DNA of 64,000 bases from Phoronis australis (taxonomy: Eukaryota > Phoronida > Phoronidae), in contig NMRA01000405.1 of the NCBI GenBank assembly GCA_002633005.1, positions 146,702-210,701 on the forward strand, given 5' to 3'. A model generated the notes under the pieces. That model searched no databases and had not been told where the DNA came from. It saw only the letters and a list, made by a program, of their open reading frames with translations. Both the position numbers and the translations under genes were made by a program. How positions within the stretch are numbered: the stretch's first letter is position 1; each line of letters starts with the position of its first letter. This document shows positions 1-11,741 of this stretch, in pieces.

Positions 1-214
1 AACATTAAGCTAATTTCGCCATTCATTTTGGTCTCCACTTGCACTAAGGAGTCTAGTTGGTCTGGAAAGGACTTAGCATTAACCCCACTATTCACAGAGG
101 CTTCCTTCAGCTCAGTAATTTTACGAGTATTTAATGATACCTTGATACCTATAATAATATTCTGCACAATCTTGTGCAATCACCAAAGGCAAACATAGTT
201 TTACCTGAACTTAC

Positions 215-418
215 ATCATTGGAATATAGAACTGGGGTAAGATTTCAGATGTAGGGCAGACAGTAACAAGGCAGATCAGAGGTCTGAGGAATGCGTCCTC
301 TTGAACTTTTTCTTGACAGTTCTGGGACATGAGATCTGCCTTGGTATCATGCTGTGCCAGTAGTTGCATGTGAGAGGTTGGGTCAACAAGATACTCCATG
401 TTTGCGTTCATAGTAGTG
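215..418 (-). CDS. Possible internal or first coding exon of an unrecognised gene
   Basis: An open frame on the minus strand runs from a plausible acceptor (CTGCCAG at 419-425) through an ATG at 411-409 to a strong donor (GTAAGT at 214-209). It encodes about 66 residues beginning MNANMEYLVDPTSHMQLL and ending near PQFYIPM. I do not recognise the product. A second open stretch on the same strand at about 1-160 (including VSLNTRKITELKEASVN) lies where the next exon should be, but its phase does not match this donor: the first leaves two bases and the second needs one. Splicing into the nearest acceptor instead would end the protein after about nine residues. It could be a chance ORF; the donor quality and ordinary amino-acid composition are the only support. 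Confidence 0.28.
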
Positions 419-689
419 CTGGCAGTTTGGAGAATTGTTCACTTTTCCGTAGTTGTCAGTGGGACCTGGACTGACCCCTGAGATCAGTCTCTTTAAAGTT
501 TGTTATAGAAAAGACATTTTGCTATTTTGAACACATCTGTTTCACTATTGTTCATCTTGTCTGAAGCACACAGGATAGATTTATGTTGACCTGTTGTCCG
601 GTAGGTACAAAATACCATAATAACATAACACTTAGGTTTAATCAAGTGTATGACCTTGCCATTTAAAGAAATGCTCCCAATTTACCGCA

Positions 690-1110
690 CTGTGGCAAAA
701 CTGTAGATTTTAAGTCAATAAAAGTAGGTGTTTTCTGAAAATAGGAAGTGTAGACTTTGACTTTTTATCAATCTGTCATTAACTGGATCACACGACAGTG
801 TCTTTTTAGTACAAATAGAAAGGTTCATTGCCATCAACAACATGATCAAATTTCATTTGATGTATATGCTCATGGTTAGAATTTTTAAATTCTTTTACAA
901 TTTTCTAAATTATCACTTCATTTTTGTTTTATGCAGCAGTCGAGTTTATTTATGACAATCATGAAAGTCCTATTTTTGATAACCCCTTGCGCAAAAGTGG
1001 AACATTTTGAAAACGAATTGCTAACAACGCTTTGGGGAACAGTGTATAGGGGAAAGTATTTGAAAGTTTCATTTAAATCCGATCAGCCATTTCTGAGATA
1101 GGAGGTTAGA
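690..1110 (+). repeat. Dispersed repeat family A, copy 1
   Basis: One of six related copies in the window (also near 10150, 27715, 34225, 44920 and 60110). Shared landmarks in order are a CTGTAGATTTTAA segment, a GTTTTATGCA segment, GTGGAACATTTT with a following A-run, a GGGGAACAGT segment, GAAAGTTTCAT and GATCAGCCATTTCTGAGAT. This copy holds all of them. There is no long ORF, so it is probably a non-autonomous mobile element or the conserved end of a larger one. Confidence 0.6.
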
Positions 1111-1679
1111 GGTTAGCCAGATATTGGAATTTTTCTATGGGCATACATAACATTAACTGAATGACTGACAAGTTTTGCCCTGTGGTTGTAAGTTTCAGGA
1201 GATAGAACCACATGTCTTTACTGTCAACTCTCTTGTTGCTTGAGGCGTGTGAAAGGAAATCGAAAATCAACAGTTCGGTGAATGAACAGTTTATTTGTGC
1301 TGAACAATAGTGTCTGCTTGGCATGGCTAGATACTGGATGGGATCAGTTAATATAAACTTTGTTGATGATCATACAGAAACTGTTTCCATACTTCTAAAA
1401 AATCAATGTTTTTGTCGTTATCCAAGCCATTCTGGTTTGCTTTTAAGTGTCAAATCTCCATTGCGAATTGTGTTAAACTCTACTCTCAGGCACCGCTTTC
1501 ATAAGCTAGGTCAGTCTTTGCTTTTAACTATGGTTGTGTCATTTCTCCATGGCAATAGTGTTTTTGTAAAGCGAACTCTCACTTATTGCTGGCTTTTGTG
1601 CGTTGGCATGTGTGTACACGGGAGAATGTTGCCGTCATCTGTCTGTGTATCCAGCGTTGAATCCCATATCTACTAAGCC

Positions 1680-2640
1680 ATTCGAAGGATCTTCATGAAA
1701 TTTGTTAAAGGTGTTTCTATCGAGGCGAGATGTGCTCGCAAATGTTTGAAGGGATCCGAGTCCGACTATTGCCATTCGTCCTTGTGGTAATCTTAGGTTT
1801 TTGGGTTTGCCAAGCCCCTCAAAGGATCTTTAGGAACTTTGGTAGACGCCTGGACAGACATGCTTGTATCAAGGATGCGATGTCTTCGGCAATTTGTGTA
1901 CCCTTTATGGCATTTTTAGAAATTTGGCTCTGTTTTTGGTGTCCACCTCTGCCATCGATTTGAAAGGTTGCTACAAAATTTGACAGACGTGTGCCTATTG
2001 AGAGTATGGCTGACATGGATTTTATGATAGATCCCAATATTGCTGTTTCCCCTAGTGGCGTATTTTGTGTTTAGGTAGCTGTTTTTGGTGTCCACATCTG
2101 TGTCTGTCAAATTGTTAGGTGGATTGTCATGAAATTTGGTAGAAGTGTTCTCTGGGTGAATCTTTGGTTAAATCAGAATACTGAAATGCACTTTAGCCGC
2201 ACTTTCCTTTTTGCACGTCAAGATCAGTGAAGGTTTGTCAACATATATATGGGATATCTTCCCATTAACAAGAGCTTAGAAAGACGCTAATTTTTCGACA
2301 GATCTGAATACTGCTTTGCCCCCAAGTGTCAGTTTTAGTTGTTTCTTGCACCTGCCTCAATATCTACCAAGTTTTGTGATAGGTGGTCATGAAAATTGAT
2401 GCACGTCTTTCCATGGCTGAAAATAATTTTTGAACTAATCTGAAATGTGCTATGTTCCTAGTGCCCCTAGAACAGTATCTCCAAGGTTCAATGAAGGTCC
2501 ATTGTGAAATTTGAGAGATATCTAACACTATGTTCCCATTGATGAAAACAGGATTGAATGTTGATTTTCTCACTGATCATTTACTGCTATGCCCCCTAGT
2601 GGCAGCTTTGTCATTTTTAGATTAGGTAATAGGTAATAGT
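1680..2640 (+). repeat. Diverged tandem repeat, family B (CCCCTAGTGGC core)
   Basis: About five decayed units of roughly 180 bp. Each has a core like GCCCCCTAGTGGCAG followed by a block resembling GGTGGTCATGAAATTTGGTAGA and a block about a neighbouring ATGAA. Related minus-strand copies lie at about 41010-41270 and 42050-42200, and a variant at 50743-51062. The short ORFs across this stretch are by-products of the repeats. Confidence 0.5.
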
Positions 2641-4081
2641 ACTGCCAGGAAATTAAAGATCTGGGCATTCCTTTCTGAAACCTGATGGTTTGGAGTGGAA
2701 GCTGTTGCACAGTGAAGATATTCTGCATGTTGATACAATTGCCACAGGTTGACTGTTTTTCTGAGAATCATGGCTGGACGCTTAGCATGTCAACTCGCCT
2801 AATGCCACCTGACAAAGTTAGCGAGTTAATGAAAGGTAACTGAGGTTGCCAAAAACAAGGAAACCTTGTACCGAGTTGTGGCCTCTATAAGTGTTGCGTG
2901 GTTGGCTTGAGCTGAAAATTAAGTAAATGAGCTACCTGAAGTGAAAAACCAGCAAACTAATCAAATGTCCTATGGTGCATCCTAGATTACGTGGATGGCA
3001 TTTTTTTAATCGAATGGAAAATTAGGAGTGTGTCACCTGCTCAATGAAGTGTCCGGTATTGGTTTTTTTACCGTAAAACATGGCATAGCAGGTCAGAGCA
3101 GAAATGACTCGTTGATTCCAGCGCAACACTAACTTAACATATATTTATTTACTAGGTCTTGTTATTATTTATACTCTAGAGCACCTTAAGAATTCTTTTA
3201 TATGAATATCTTGACGTCTTAAATTTTCCAAAAGCTATGCATTTCATTACAAACACAGGGCAGCAACAGAATAACGATATGATCATTAAATTAACATTTT
3301 GTTTCATTTACATTTCATAGTGTGGGTCCAAGTATCTGATTTTTATAAGTTGAATTCTACTAAGAATAACTAGATGACATCGTGAACTATAACTTTTCTG
3401 CATATACTCTTGAGATTGTAAAAGACCAATGCATCAAATTTAAATCTGTAGCAACTTTAATTACTTAATTTTAAAACTGTCTTTGTAATATTTAATTGTT
3501 TCAAAGTTCTCAGATGTGAGATACATTTTATCTTCAGTAAGTTTAGAAAGTAAAAATAGGACCTAAAACTGTAATTTCATGGGTGTGACAGACGTACAAA
3601 TTTTCCGTACGTCTGTCACGCAATTTCAGACTTAACAAATAATCCCTGGGATCTATGATTTTGGTCAACAGTATTGAGTAACAAGTTAGAGGAGAATCTC
3701 AAATTATTTTAATTTTGAATTAAAACTTTTAACATAACTTAACTTTTTAGCACTTTTTTGTGACGGACATATGGCATCATGATATCCAGGAATTGGCTTT
3801 TGACCCCAAGAGGTCAATTATGTGCCAAAGTTGAAATGCTATTTTTTATAAAGTTTGGGCTTCATGTGGTTGTACAAATTTGATAATATAGTGAAATACC
3901 CATAACTGGCCTATTTATGCCAATAACTAGCAAGACACATGAAAATCAAGCTAATTTTTTAGGTCAAGTGACCCCCAAAAATGTGCCCATTTAGGCAATA
4001 AAATGAAAGTTATAGGATAGTCAAACATGGATCCTGAAATTAGAGAGACTGGGCTTTTAGATGAGACCAGAAACATTAGTA
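2641..4081. other. Non-coding stretch with one hairpin
   Basis: No exon with good splice sites or coding character was found. The only structure is a perfect 13-bp inverted repeat, GTGACAGACGTAC at 3585-3597 and its complement at 3607-3619, with a 9-base loop. Confidence 0.5.
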
Positions 4082-5440
4082 TACCGTAATCGTTCGGGTT
4101 AACGCCCATGCTCAGTTAACCGCCCACCCCTACTTTAGGTGGATTTTCGATTTAACCGCCCACTGCTCGGTTAACCGCCCCCCTGCTATTTTTGAAGATT
4201 TCCAATTAAGCGCCCACCTCTCGGTTAAGCGCCCATCCCCTACTTTTGACGATTGGTGATTACCGCCCTGTGCTAATAGGAAACGCGAATCCCCGACCTT
4301 TTAGATTAAGATCAATGATAACATTGAGTGCAACGACGGCCTCAGAGACCGCGGTTTAGCAATGTGAATTATGATACCAGTAACAAATTATTGTAACGGG
4401 TCATCGATTAACTTCAAAATGTAATACTTGAACACTTTGTCACTTTCTTTTCTTCTCATGTTCGCAAACTTTAGGAACCGCGCTGGCGTCTACACCTCCA
4501 CTTTCAGCCACAATCTCTGCCGCACTGAGTTATCGACTACAGTGCACTATATAAAAGATGCATTCGAAATAACCAGGTCAGAGAAATGTGACATTGGTTT
4601 TGCCAACCCTCTCAATGCGCTTTAGGTTGTAAGCTCTCGGGATTTTGAAGAATTCCCATAAACCGCGAAAAGTTGATAAATTCTTTATATTTTGGTGAGT
4701 GTAATTGCCGGGTTATCGAGATCCCCGTCTTTCGAGTACTCTCGTCACAGTGCATGGCAACTGAATAGTTGAACCCGATTTCGTGATTGATTATACATTT
4801 TTATGCTTTTTGACCATTCAGACCAGGAGTACATTCTGTTATCTCGAAATAATTTTGAACTGAAATTCGGAACTGCTGGTAGTCCTTGTCTACGTGACCG
4901 TCAGTTAAGTTGTTTATTATGGGAGTGCACTGATCAAACAGGAAAAATGGGTCAGCACGTGACCACAACTGGGTTAAAACGACAGCACAGCTACCGTCTG
5001 CTACGCAGGTGAACATGTTCAACGTCTGCGAAGTATAGTGAAATAATGAGCATAATTCGCAATAATCGGTCTCACCTGAGGCGCCATATTATGTAGCAAA
5101 CTTTCTATGCAAGCGTTCGGAGTTTGACCACACTCTACATTTTCGAAACTATTTGTTAATTAGAGTGCGCAGAGTACGCACTTGGTGGCGATAAAGTTCT
5201 TTTCAAAGTGTTAGGCGATCCCAGTATGTGGCTTAGTACGTGTGGTGACTCAGATCATAAGGTAAGATTAACCGCCCAGGGCGGTTGCCTGTCGTAATAA
5301 GCGCCCATGTTCAGTTAACCGCCCCCCCCCATTTCTTGAAATTTCACGTTTAAGCGCCCATGTCTGGTTAACCGCCCACCCCCGATTTTTTGGGTTCGCC
5401 AATTTAACCGCCCAGGGCGTTAACCCGAACGATTACGGTA
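4082..5440. mobile_element. Non-autonomous DNA transposon with perfect 26-bp terminal inverted repeats
   Basis: Positions 4082-4107 (TACCGTAATCGTTCGGG...) and 5415-5440 are perfect reverse complements over 26 bp. The outermost TA on each side may be the target-site duplication, which would make the true ends CCGTAATC. Inside each end is an array of variants of TTAACCGCCCA and TTAAGCGCCCA, at about 4110-4270 and 5265-5415, reading in the same direction at both ends. The roughly 1-kb core has no ORF longer than 75 codons and no recognisable transposase, but it carries a strong TATA-box sequence (TATATAAAAG, 4548-4557). The superfamily cannot be assigned from the ends alone; a TA duplication would fit Tc1/mariner-like or related groups. 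Confidence 0.75.
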
Positions 5441-6269
5441 GTCATAACTGATGTATTTGATTTTTTATAAAAATCATAAAAATCCTATTTTATGGCACTG
5501 GTCACAATTGAAAAATTCCCAGTGGAGAGCTTCTTAAGATCACTCAGTTTAAGGGCAGGATAATTGACACTTATCTTGACCGGTACTTTGACTGCGCTCT
5601 GTGTGCAAGACTACGTACGGTGAAAATGATTATGAACGCGCTTTTAAAAATATTCAGTAATTGTAGAGTCGTTGACTTACCCCTAACAATAGTCCCAGGC
5701 TGTTGACCTGCTCTTGGCCTTTTTAATGATAGGTTATAGTCTCCTTTGGTAAAATCTCACCAAGAATGTAATGGTAAAACTTACAGCATTGAACTCTCCT
5801 TGTCTTGGAGTTAGGAAAATATGCTGCATCATTGTCTTCATGTAAGAAATGTGCGACTGATTGTGAGGATCGTGCTGGAAAGAGCCACGCATCCGTGGAT
5901 ATTTGTCAAGTTTGTCCAACCTGCTACTGTCGGAGTTGCAACACACAGCGCAGCAGTAAAACTTTGCTGGCATTGGAAAGTCAAGTACAGTAAATCGATG
6001 CAGCTGAGAAAAACACCTACAAATAACGTGAGAAGCTTCAGTGGTGCCGAAACTAGGCAAAATAATGCATTGTAGGTAACTAGTGTGTGATTCAAGTGTC
6101 GCTGTGTAATTTAGGACAGGGCTCCATTATAATTGTTCTCAATCAAAATGTCGACAACATTGTAACAGTTGAGTTACTTTTTGTGTATGCTGTATTTTAA
6201 TTCCTTGCAAACTCTTGTGTTAAATGTTTTGGTTCTTTTTATTAAATCTGTTTATGATTTTCTGGAAAT
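5441..6269. other. Non-coding stretch, nothing recognised
   Basis: Overlapping short ORFs on both strands at 5734-6095 shadow one another and have no splice support or family resemblance. Nothing else was seen. Confidence 0.4.
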
Positions 6270-6432
6270 GTGAACTTCACTTCATGTGAACTCCACTTCA
6301 TTTGAACTTCACTTCAAGTGAACTTCACTTCATGTGAACTTCACTTCATGTGAACTTCACTTCATGTGAACTTCACTTCATGTGAACTTCACTTCATGTG
6401 AACTTCACTTCATGTGAACTTCACTTCATGTG
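6270..6432. repeat. 16-bp minisatellite, about 10 copies
   Basis: Tandem units of GTGAACTTCACTTCAT. The first three units differ by single substitutions and the rest are identical. Each unit contains the palindrome GTGAA-C-TTCAC, so the array can fold on either strand. Confidence 0.9.
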
Positions 6433-9400
6433 TCCGAACTGAGAATGTAACCACACGCTGCTCTAAATTCTGCACAAGTAAGCACTGCTTGATTCTACCG
6501 GGATCTAGCCACAAGACATAAATTATAAACTATTTTACATGTGAAGTCATACATCCAGGAGTGCATTCGCCCCCATTTAACATTCATTGTTTTAACTATA
6601 AACATTCAAGTCTTAATCTAAGGGATGCTTCCTTGTCTAAGCCCAGTCATTGTTATTGCATTGACTGCCTTGGGGTTAAGGTCATGGTTTCACTGATAAC
6701 AAAGTGGGGCTTGTTTAATTGAAAACCAGCTCACAACTGCCAGAATCTTGAGACCAGCCAAATGTCGGACATACTTGTCTGCACTGTCTCAGGTCGTTAG
6801 TTTTTATTTTCTTTTTGTGCTGAGTAGAGATTGGCCATCTCTTGGTTAATGTTTTGCGCCTGTTATTTCCTGATCTGTATGTCAAAATGCACTTGTTTCG
6901 TCAATTTCCTTGTTTTTACCATTGCGACAGGATGTTGTGTGAATTTTAGGTTATTGCTTACAAAGGTCTTCACGTTAACGAAACCATCTGTTTAGTTCAA
7001 AACATGGGAAAGTGAAATTTTATTTTGCCGTAATTTTTCAACAAATTAAAGTTATACTTACGGCTCTGCCATACAAAGTCAGTTTTCAGCGCTATCTCAA
7101 AAATGGGAAAACCAATTGTGTGGAAATCGTCTAAACATTTGCACAAGCTGCATAAAAACCTTGTGGACGACAATGCATGTTTGACCAGTCGCATTCCCAC
7201 CTGTCTCCTGCCTGCCTCATCAAGAGGGATATGCTTAGCTGTTCATGAACATTTTTTGAGCGACAGGGCCTTAACTCTACAATAGTGTGTAGGTTGAGCT
7301 GGAGATGAGTGGTTCAGTTTGATGATGACTTTAGTTTGTTTACCGCGGGTGAAAGGAGGGAATTCTCTATCACCTATCCCCAGTCCTGCTGATTTGGGCG
7401 GGGTAGAGATAGGTCTTCTTGATTTCCAGCAGTTCACTCTGATGTTTACATGGTGTTTACATGTGACTGGAACATAGTTTTGAATTAGGTTGTCAAATGC
7501 ATTCTACTGTGATCACAGCCTGGTCTGTTGGTACTTACTGGAAATGTGCCACAGTTGGGGCTCAGTTGGGCACTCATGCCTAGACTGGCTTTCTTTAGCA
7601 GCAAGAAATGGGACAAATTTTGTAGTGGGCATGACATCATTTCATCCTTATTACGGCGATTCTCCACTTATTTGGCACAAAACGTTTTCCCGATATGAGG
7701 GGTGTATCAAGTTAACTGAATGTACAGCGTTTGCAGTTGACGAGTAGTGTAACCAATCATTGCCAACACCACCCGCGTGAATTTAACGAAATGCGTTCTA
7801 TGGTTCCTAACATGATTTAATTATCAGACAAGTTAATTTATCCTGTTCTAATATACTAATCTAGTACTTTACACCATCATAGATAAAATGCTCTTTTGAG
7901 AATACAGCTCTGAGTGATAGGACACTCATCCTGGTCGGTCCTTTCACCACATTCAAACACCAGCTTGAAATGTCCTGTATTAACACTGTAGATGACTTAA
8001 GTGGCAAATACATGTTCAGGTGTGCGTTACTAGAATTATTGACAGTTTCACATAGCGGAATTAGGTGAGGCAAGAAATTCCCACGTTGCACAATAAGTGA
8101 GGGACAAGATGTTAAATTTCAAAAAGAATTTGATGTGAGCATGCTAAAAAACTAGACAATGAACGTGCCAACTGTTCGTTGTCATTCTGGGTTGACTTCG
8201 CTGATATTTAAAAACACTTGATCTTGAAAGATTTAACTGTGCCGATATGGGAATCCTACCCTCCTCCAGTGACCAAGTTCGAAGCAGGAGCTTTGCCAAC
8301 AATAATTCACGGAACACATTACTATTGCAGGTACCTGCTGCAAGCATTGTTGTAGAATGTTACTTGTATTTCCAGAGTGCCTTCTTTGTACATGGCTACG
8401 TTTCAGTTGTAGAAGCTAAATACATCCCATTGTTGCTGTGGCAACAGTTTGGCCATTGTTGCCATAATGTGTGAAGTGTCGCACTTTGATGGGGGGCACC
8501 CAATCATTTTTACCTTCAAGCTTCGATGTAGATTTCCATCTCAGCAATTCTGAACAAGCCAACTTCAGTGATCAATAATTGTTACCTTCCAAGGTGACAA
8601 TTAAAAAGCGAGGAAGGCCTTACTCGGTTGAAGGTGTATACTTGAAGGAAACAAGATAGAAAGCTGGCAAAAGACTGCCTGAAGCTGGTTCAAGCCCTTT
8701 CCTTGAATTAAAATTGTGAATGAGCAGGGGAATGTTGCAATAACAAGCCCCAGTTTTGCAAATGGGAATGTCCCAGGGTTACCCAGGGTTGCATAAGTGC
8801 ATTCTTGTGTTCATTGCTTTCTCTATTCACTTAGCCCTTTGGCAGAACCTGCCAGTCAAGTCATGAATGGCTATGTACTTTAACTGGCTGCCATATTGTC
8901 ACTAGCTTGAGCTGTGTAAGAGGTTTAGATGAGTAAGGACAGCAGCAAGTATTCTCATCCTGTTGTTACCCTGGGGGACATATGACAACTAACGTGTCCT
9001 TTTAACCCACAGTCATCCATGTGGCTTTTAAAAATTGATTGATTTGAACGTCAGTGTGTAGTGTGTGTGGAGGAAGATACCTGACAAATAAGTGCCATGT
9101 ACAGCTTGACTAGTAGAGGTATGAAGGTGACTGGATTGTTGGATAGACTCGGGGACTGAGGTAGCATTAGTGCACTCACTGTCTACACCTGTGACATGTA
9201 TAGAATTCAGGAATGTTCAAGTCAGAGTAAGTTGGAATAAGATATGTCTGTAGTTATAGTTGGTGTGGAATATTGTGGTCCCAAAAGTAAAACAAACTTT
9301 GACATAGTTGTAAAAGTAGTTTATGCACGCAGTCAACACTCGGTGTCCAAAATATCATAAGCCTCGGAATATAGTCCCACCAAATTTGGACACGGTAATT

Positions 9401-10149
9401 TCCCAAATTGATCATTTTACATTTGTCGAAGGTTTCCCAAGTCCTCGTAGCACTAATTAGGTCAAGCTGAATTTGAAAACTTCAAACTGGCAGAAAATCC
9501 TGCTGTTGAGGCATGGTGTTATTAATTATAGTTAAGAACTTAATGACAACCAAGTTACTGAACCAAAAGGAAGAGTTCCACCTCAAGACATGGTTTTCAA
9601 AAACTGACACTACATGTGGTTTTAACATCGTGAACATCCAAAAATTCTCAAAACATTGCCTGATGGTGGCTATGGTACAAAAATTAAAACATAAATTTGG
9701 TCCTACTTGCCTTTTATGAAAAATGGGAGAACAAAATTTCAAGTTTCTGTGGAAAAGAGACGTTGAACACTGGTATTGACGTTCAATCATCTGTCTATCC
9801 TCTGTTGAAGTGACTACCTTCAGTATTTCTTGTCAGGACCTCTTTAAAGGGGTCGGACTCCTTAAGCTAGGCAATGAAACCCAAGTTTTCTCCTTTACGT
9901 TAAACCATTGACGTTGAATTGTTTTACCCTAGTTTGTCGAGTTATGTTTTTAAATTGGAAAACCGTTTTGCCAGATGATCGAAGTAAAGACGAAATTTAG
10001 AAACAATTAGAAATTTCTTTTAGAAAACCAAATTAAATCTCATGTGGAAAAACTGTTAATGCGTTATCCTCTGACAATTTTCATATTTCCAACGTAATGT
10101 AAAAGTGTGAGGTAAATGGTTACCTATTGAGGATCTTATTCAGGAGTCT
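6433..10149. other. Non-coding stretch, nothing recognised
   Basis: Unique AT-rich sequence with only short ORFs. It is either intergenic or the first intron of the kinase gene that begins downstream. I looked for a start exon ending in phase 1, which exon 11742 requires, and found none that convinced me. Confidence 0.4.
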
Positions 10150-10545
10150 GTATTTAGCCAAGTATCTGCAAAAGTACAGATTTTAACCAGCAGAAGTCCA
10201 GTAGAATTTGAATTTTTACTTAACAAATCTGCCCTTGATTAAGTCACATGACTTCAGTATAGTTAATGAGAAGACACATTGATAGCAACTTAAAAATGTT
10301 CGAGATGAAATCTCAAAAACGCTATTTCATTTTTCTCAATTATTTTGTTTTCATTTTCTGTAACTTTTGACTTTGTTCATGAAAATGGTAAAAATCTAGT
10401 ATTGATTGGTCCTCATGTGAACATTTTAAAAACTATTTCAAACAGTGTTGTGGAGACCATTGCATAAAGCATAGTACCAGAAAGTTTCATACGGATCCGT
10501 ATGGCTATTTCTGAGATGCGATGTTCTAAGTTGAGCCAAATTATA
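10150..10545 (+). repeat. Dispersed repeat family A, copy 2
   Basis: Shares the order of landmarks with the copy at 690-1110: a CAGATTTTAAC segment, ATCTCAAAAACGCT, a GAACATTTTAAAAAC segment, AGAAAGTTTCATACG and GGCTATTTCTGAGATG. Confidence 0.6.
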
Positions 10546-11247
10546 ACATTGTCACTATTTCTCTGAATTGTACAGATACATGATGAAATCCCTAGTGTTT
10601 ATACTTTGATCATTGTAGTGTAATAGTAACATGTCTGTCTGGATCTGTTGCTTACATATATTAAACCTTGTTCCTGAATGTCCTTGGCTGTAGTTATCCA
10701 CCACTTGTGGCATCAAGAGGTCAAGAGATTTGTCAGCAATTACTGTCTTAGTAAAATAAATAAGATTTTTAAGTAGAAGTTGATAGATTAAAGATATGTC
10801 TGGTTTATTTATTTTTCTTGGGTTTCCAAAATGCCAGTTAAGCTGTTATTGTGGTTGTCCTGTTAGTTAGCAATACTGTAAGTGCTAGATATGTTTTGAA
10901 TTTGTATCTGAAAGTGCTTTCACAGCAGGAGAACATGGAACTACCACGATCTCCGATATTGTGCAAAAATTTCCTTTATTGCAGTTAGTCCATTTTCAAA
11001 TTCTCATTTGATTGTTAAAATGTTTACAATTTTACTTGAACAATTTTGTTGACCACTGAAGCTGTTCAGTGCAACTCTTGGCTAATATGGAACTAACTGT
11101 TTTCTAGTGTACATTTCTTGTTGACAAACAAAATGTAATTTCACTTGTTTATCATATTGTATGGTAAATTGAAGAGCTTGTATGGTAATTGGATATAATA
11201 TGACTCGTAACTTAATGGTTATTCGTCCAACTTTCATTATGTTACTT

Positions 11248-11394
11248 CATGGGCGGCGCACCATAGGGGGGCTGGGAGGGGGGCTATAGCCCCCACTTTT
11301 TTCAGTGCTCTGGGGCCCGTGGTCTATCGGCGGTGCACCACAGGGGAGCTGGGTGGTTATAGCCGCCACTGTTTTCAGTGCTGCGCCGCCCATG
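11248..11394. mobile_element. Short G-rich inverted-repeat element, copy 1
   Basis: The ends CATGGGCGGCGCA (11248-11260) and TGCGCCGCCCATG (11382-11394) are perfect 13-bp inverted repeats. Inside are two degenerate copies of a block with GGGGGCTATAGCCCCCAC followed by a T-run and TTCAGTG. A second copy is at 58543-58652. There is no coding capacity, so this is a MITE-like element about 147 bp long. Confidence 0.7.
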
Positions 11395-11741
11395 TGCTTG
11401 TGAGTAGACAGTGATTTAAGCAGGTGATTCAAAGTTCAGTTCTTGTTATTTGCAAGTGTAACCGTAATTGGCTAAAAAAACTCTCTAAACCATCATATTC
11501 TTGTAGAAACCCTTTTGTCATATTCTGAATTTCCGCATTTCCTCAGGCCGCACCTAGAGTTAATCTGTAGTTTTTGAATAACGTAGATGTCAAATATTGA
11601 AGTTTTGTGTTCAGAGATGTTATACTAGGGTCTATTAATAGTAACAAAATTGGTTTCTTTCTAGCGTTCATTGGCAAAAATCCCACAGACACTTCAGTTC
11701 TGAATTATTTATTTGTTGACATTTTCTTTTGTTCTTTTCAG

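Noticed and set aside
1323-1963. Plus-strand ORFs of 117 and 77 codons
   Set aside because: No splice context or recognisable domain. The second overlaps family B repeats.
5734-6095. Five overlapping ORFs of 62-108 codons on both strands
   Set aside because: Mutually overlapping frames without codon bias, splice sites or homology, typical of a locally stop-poor stretch.
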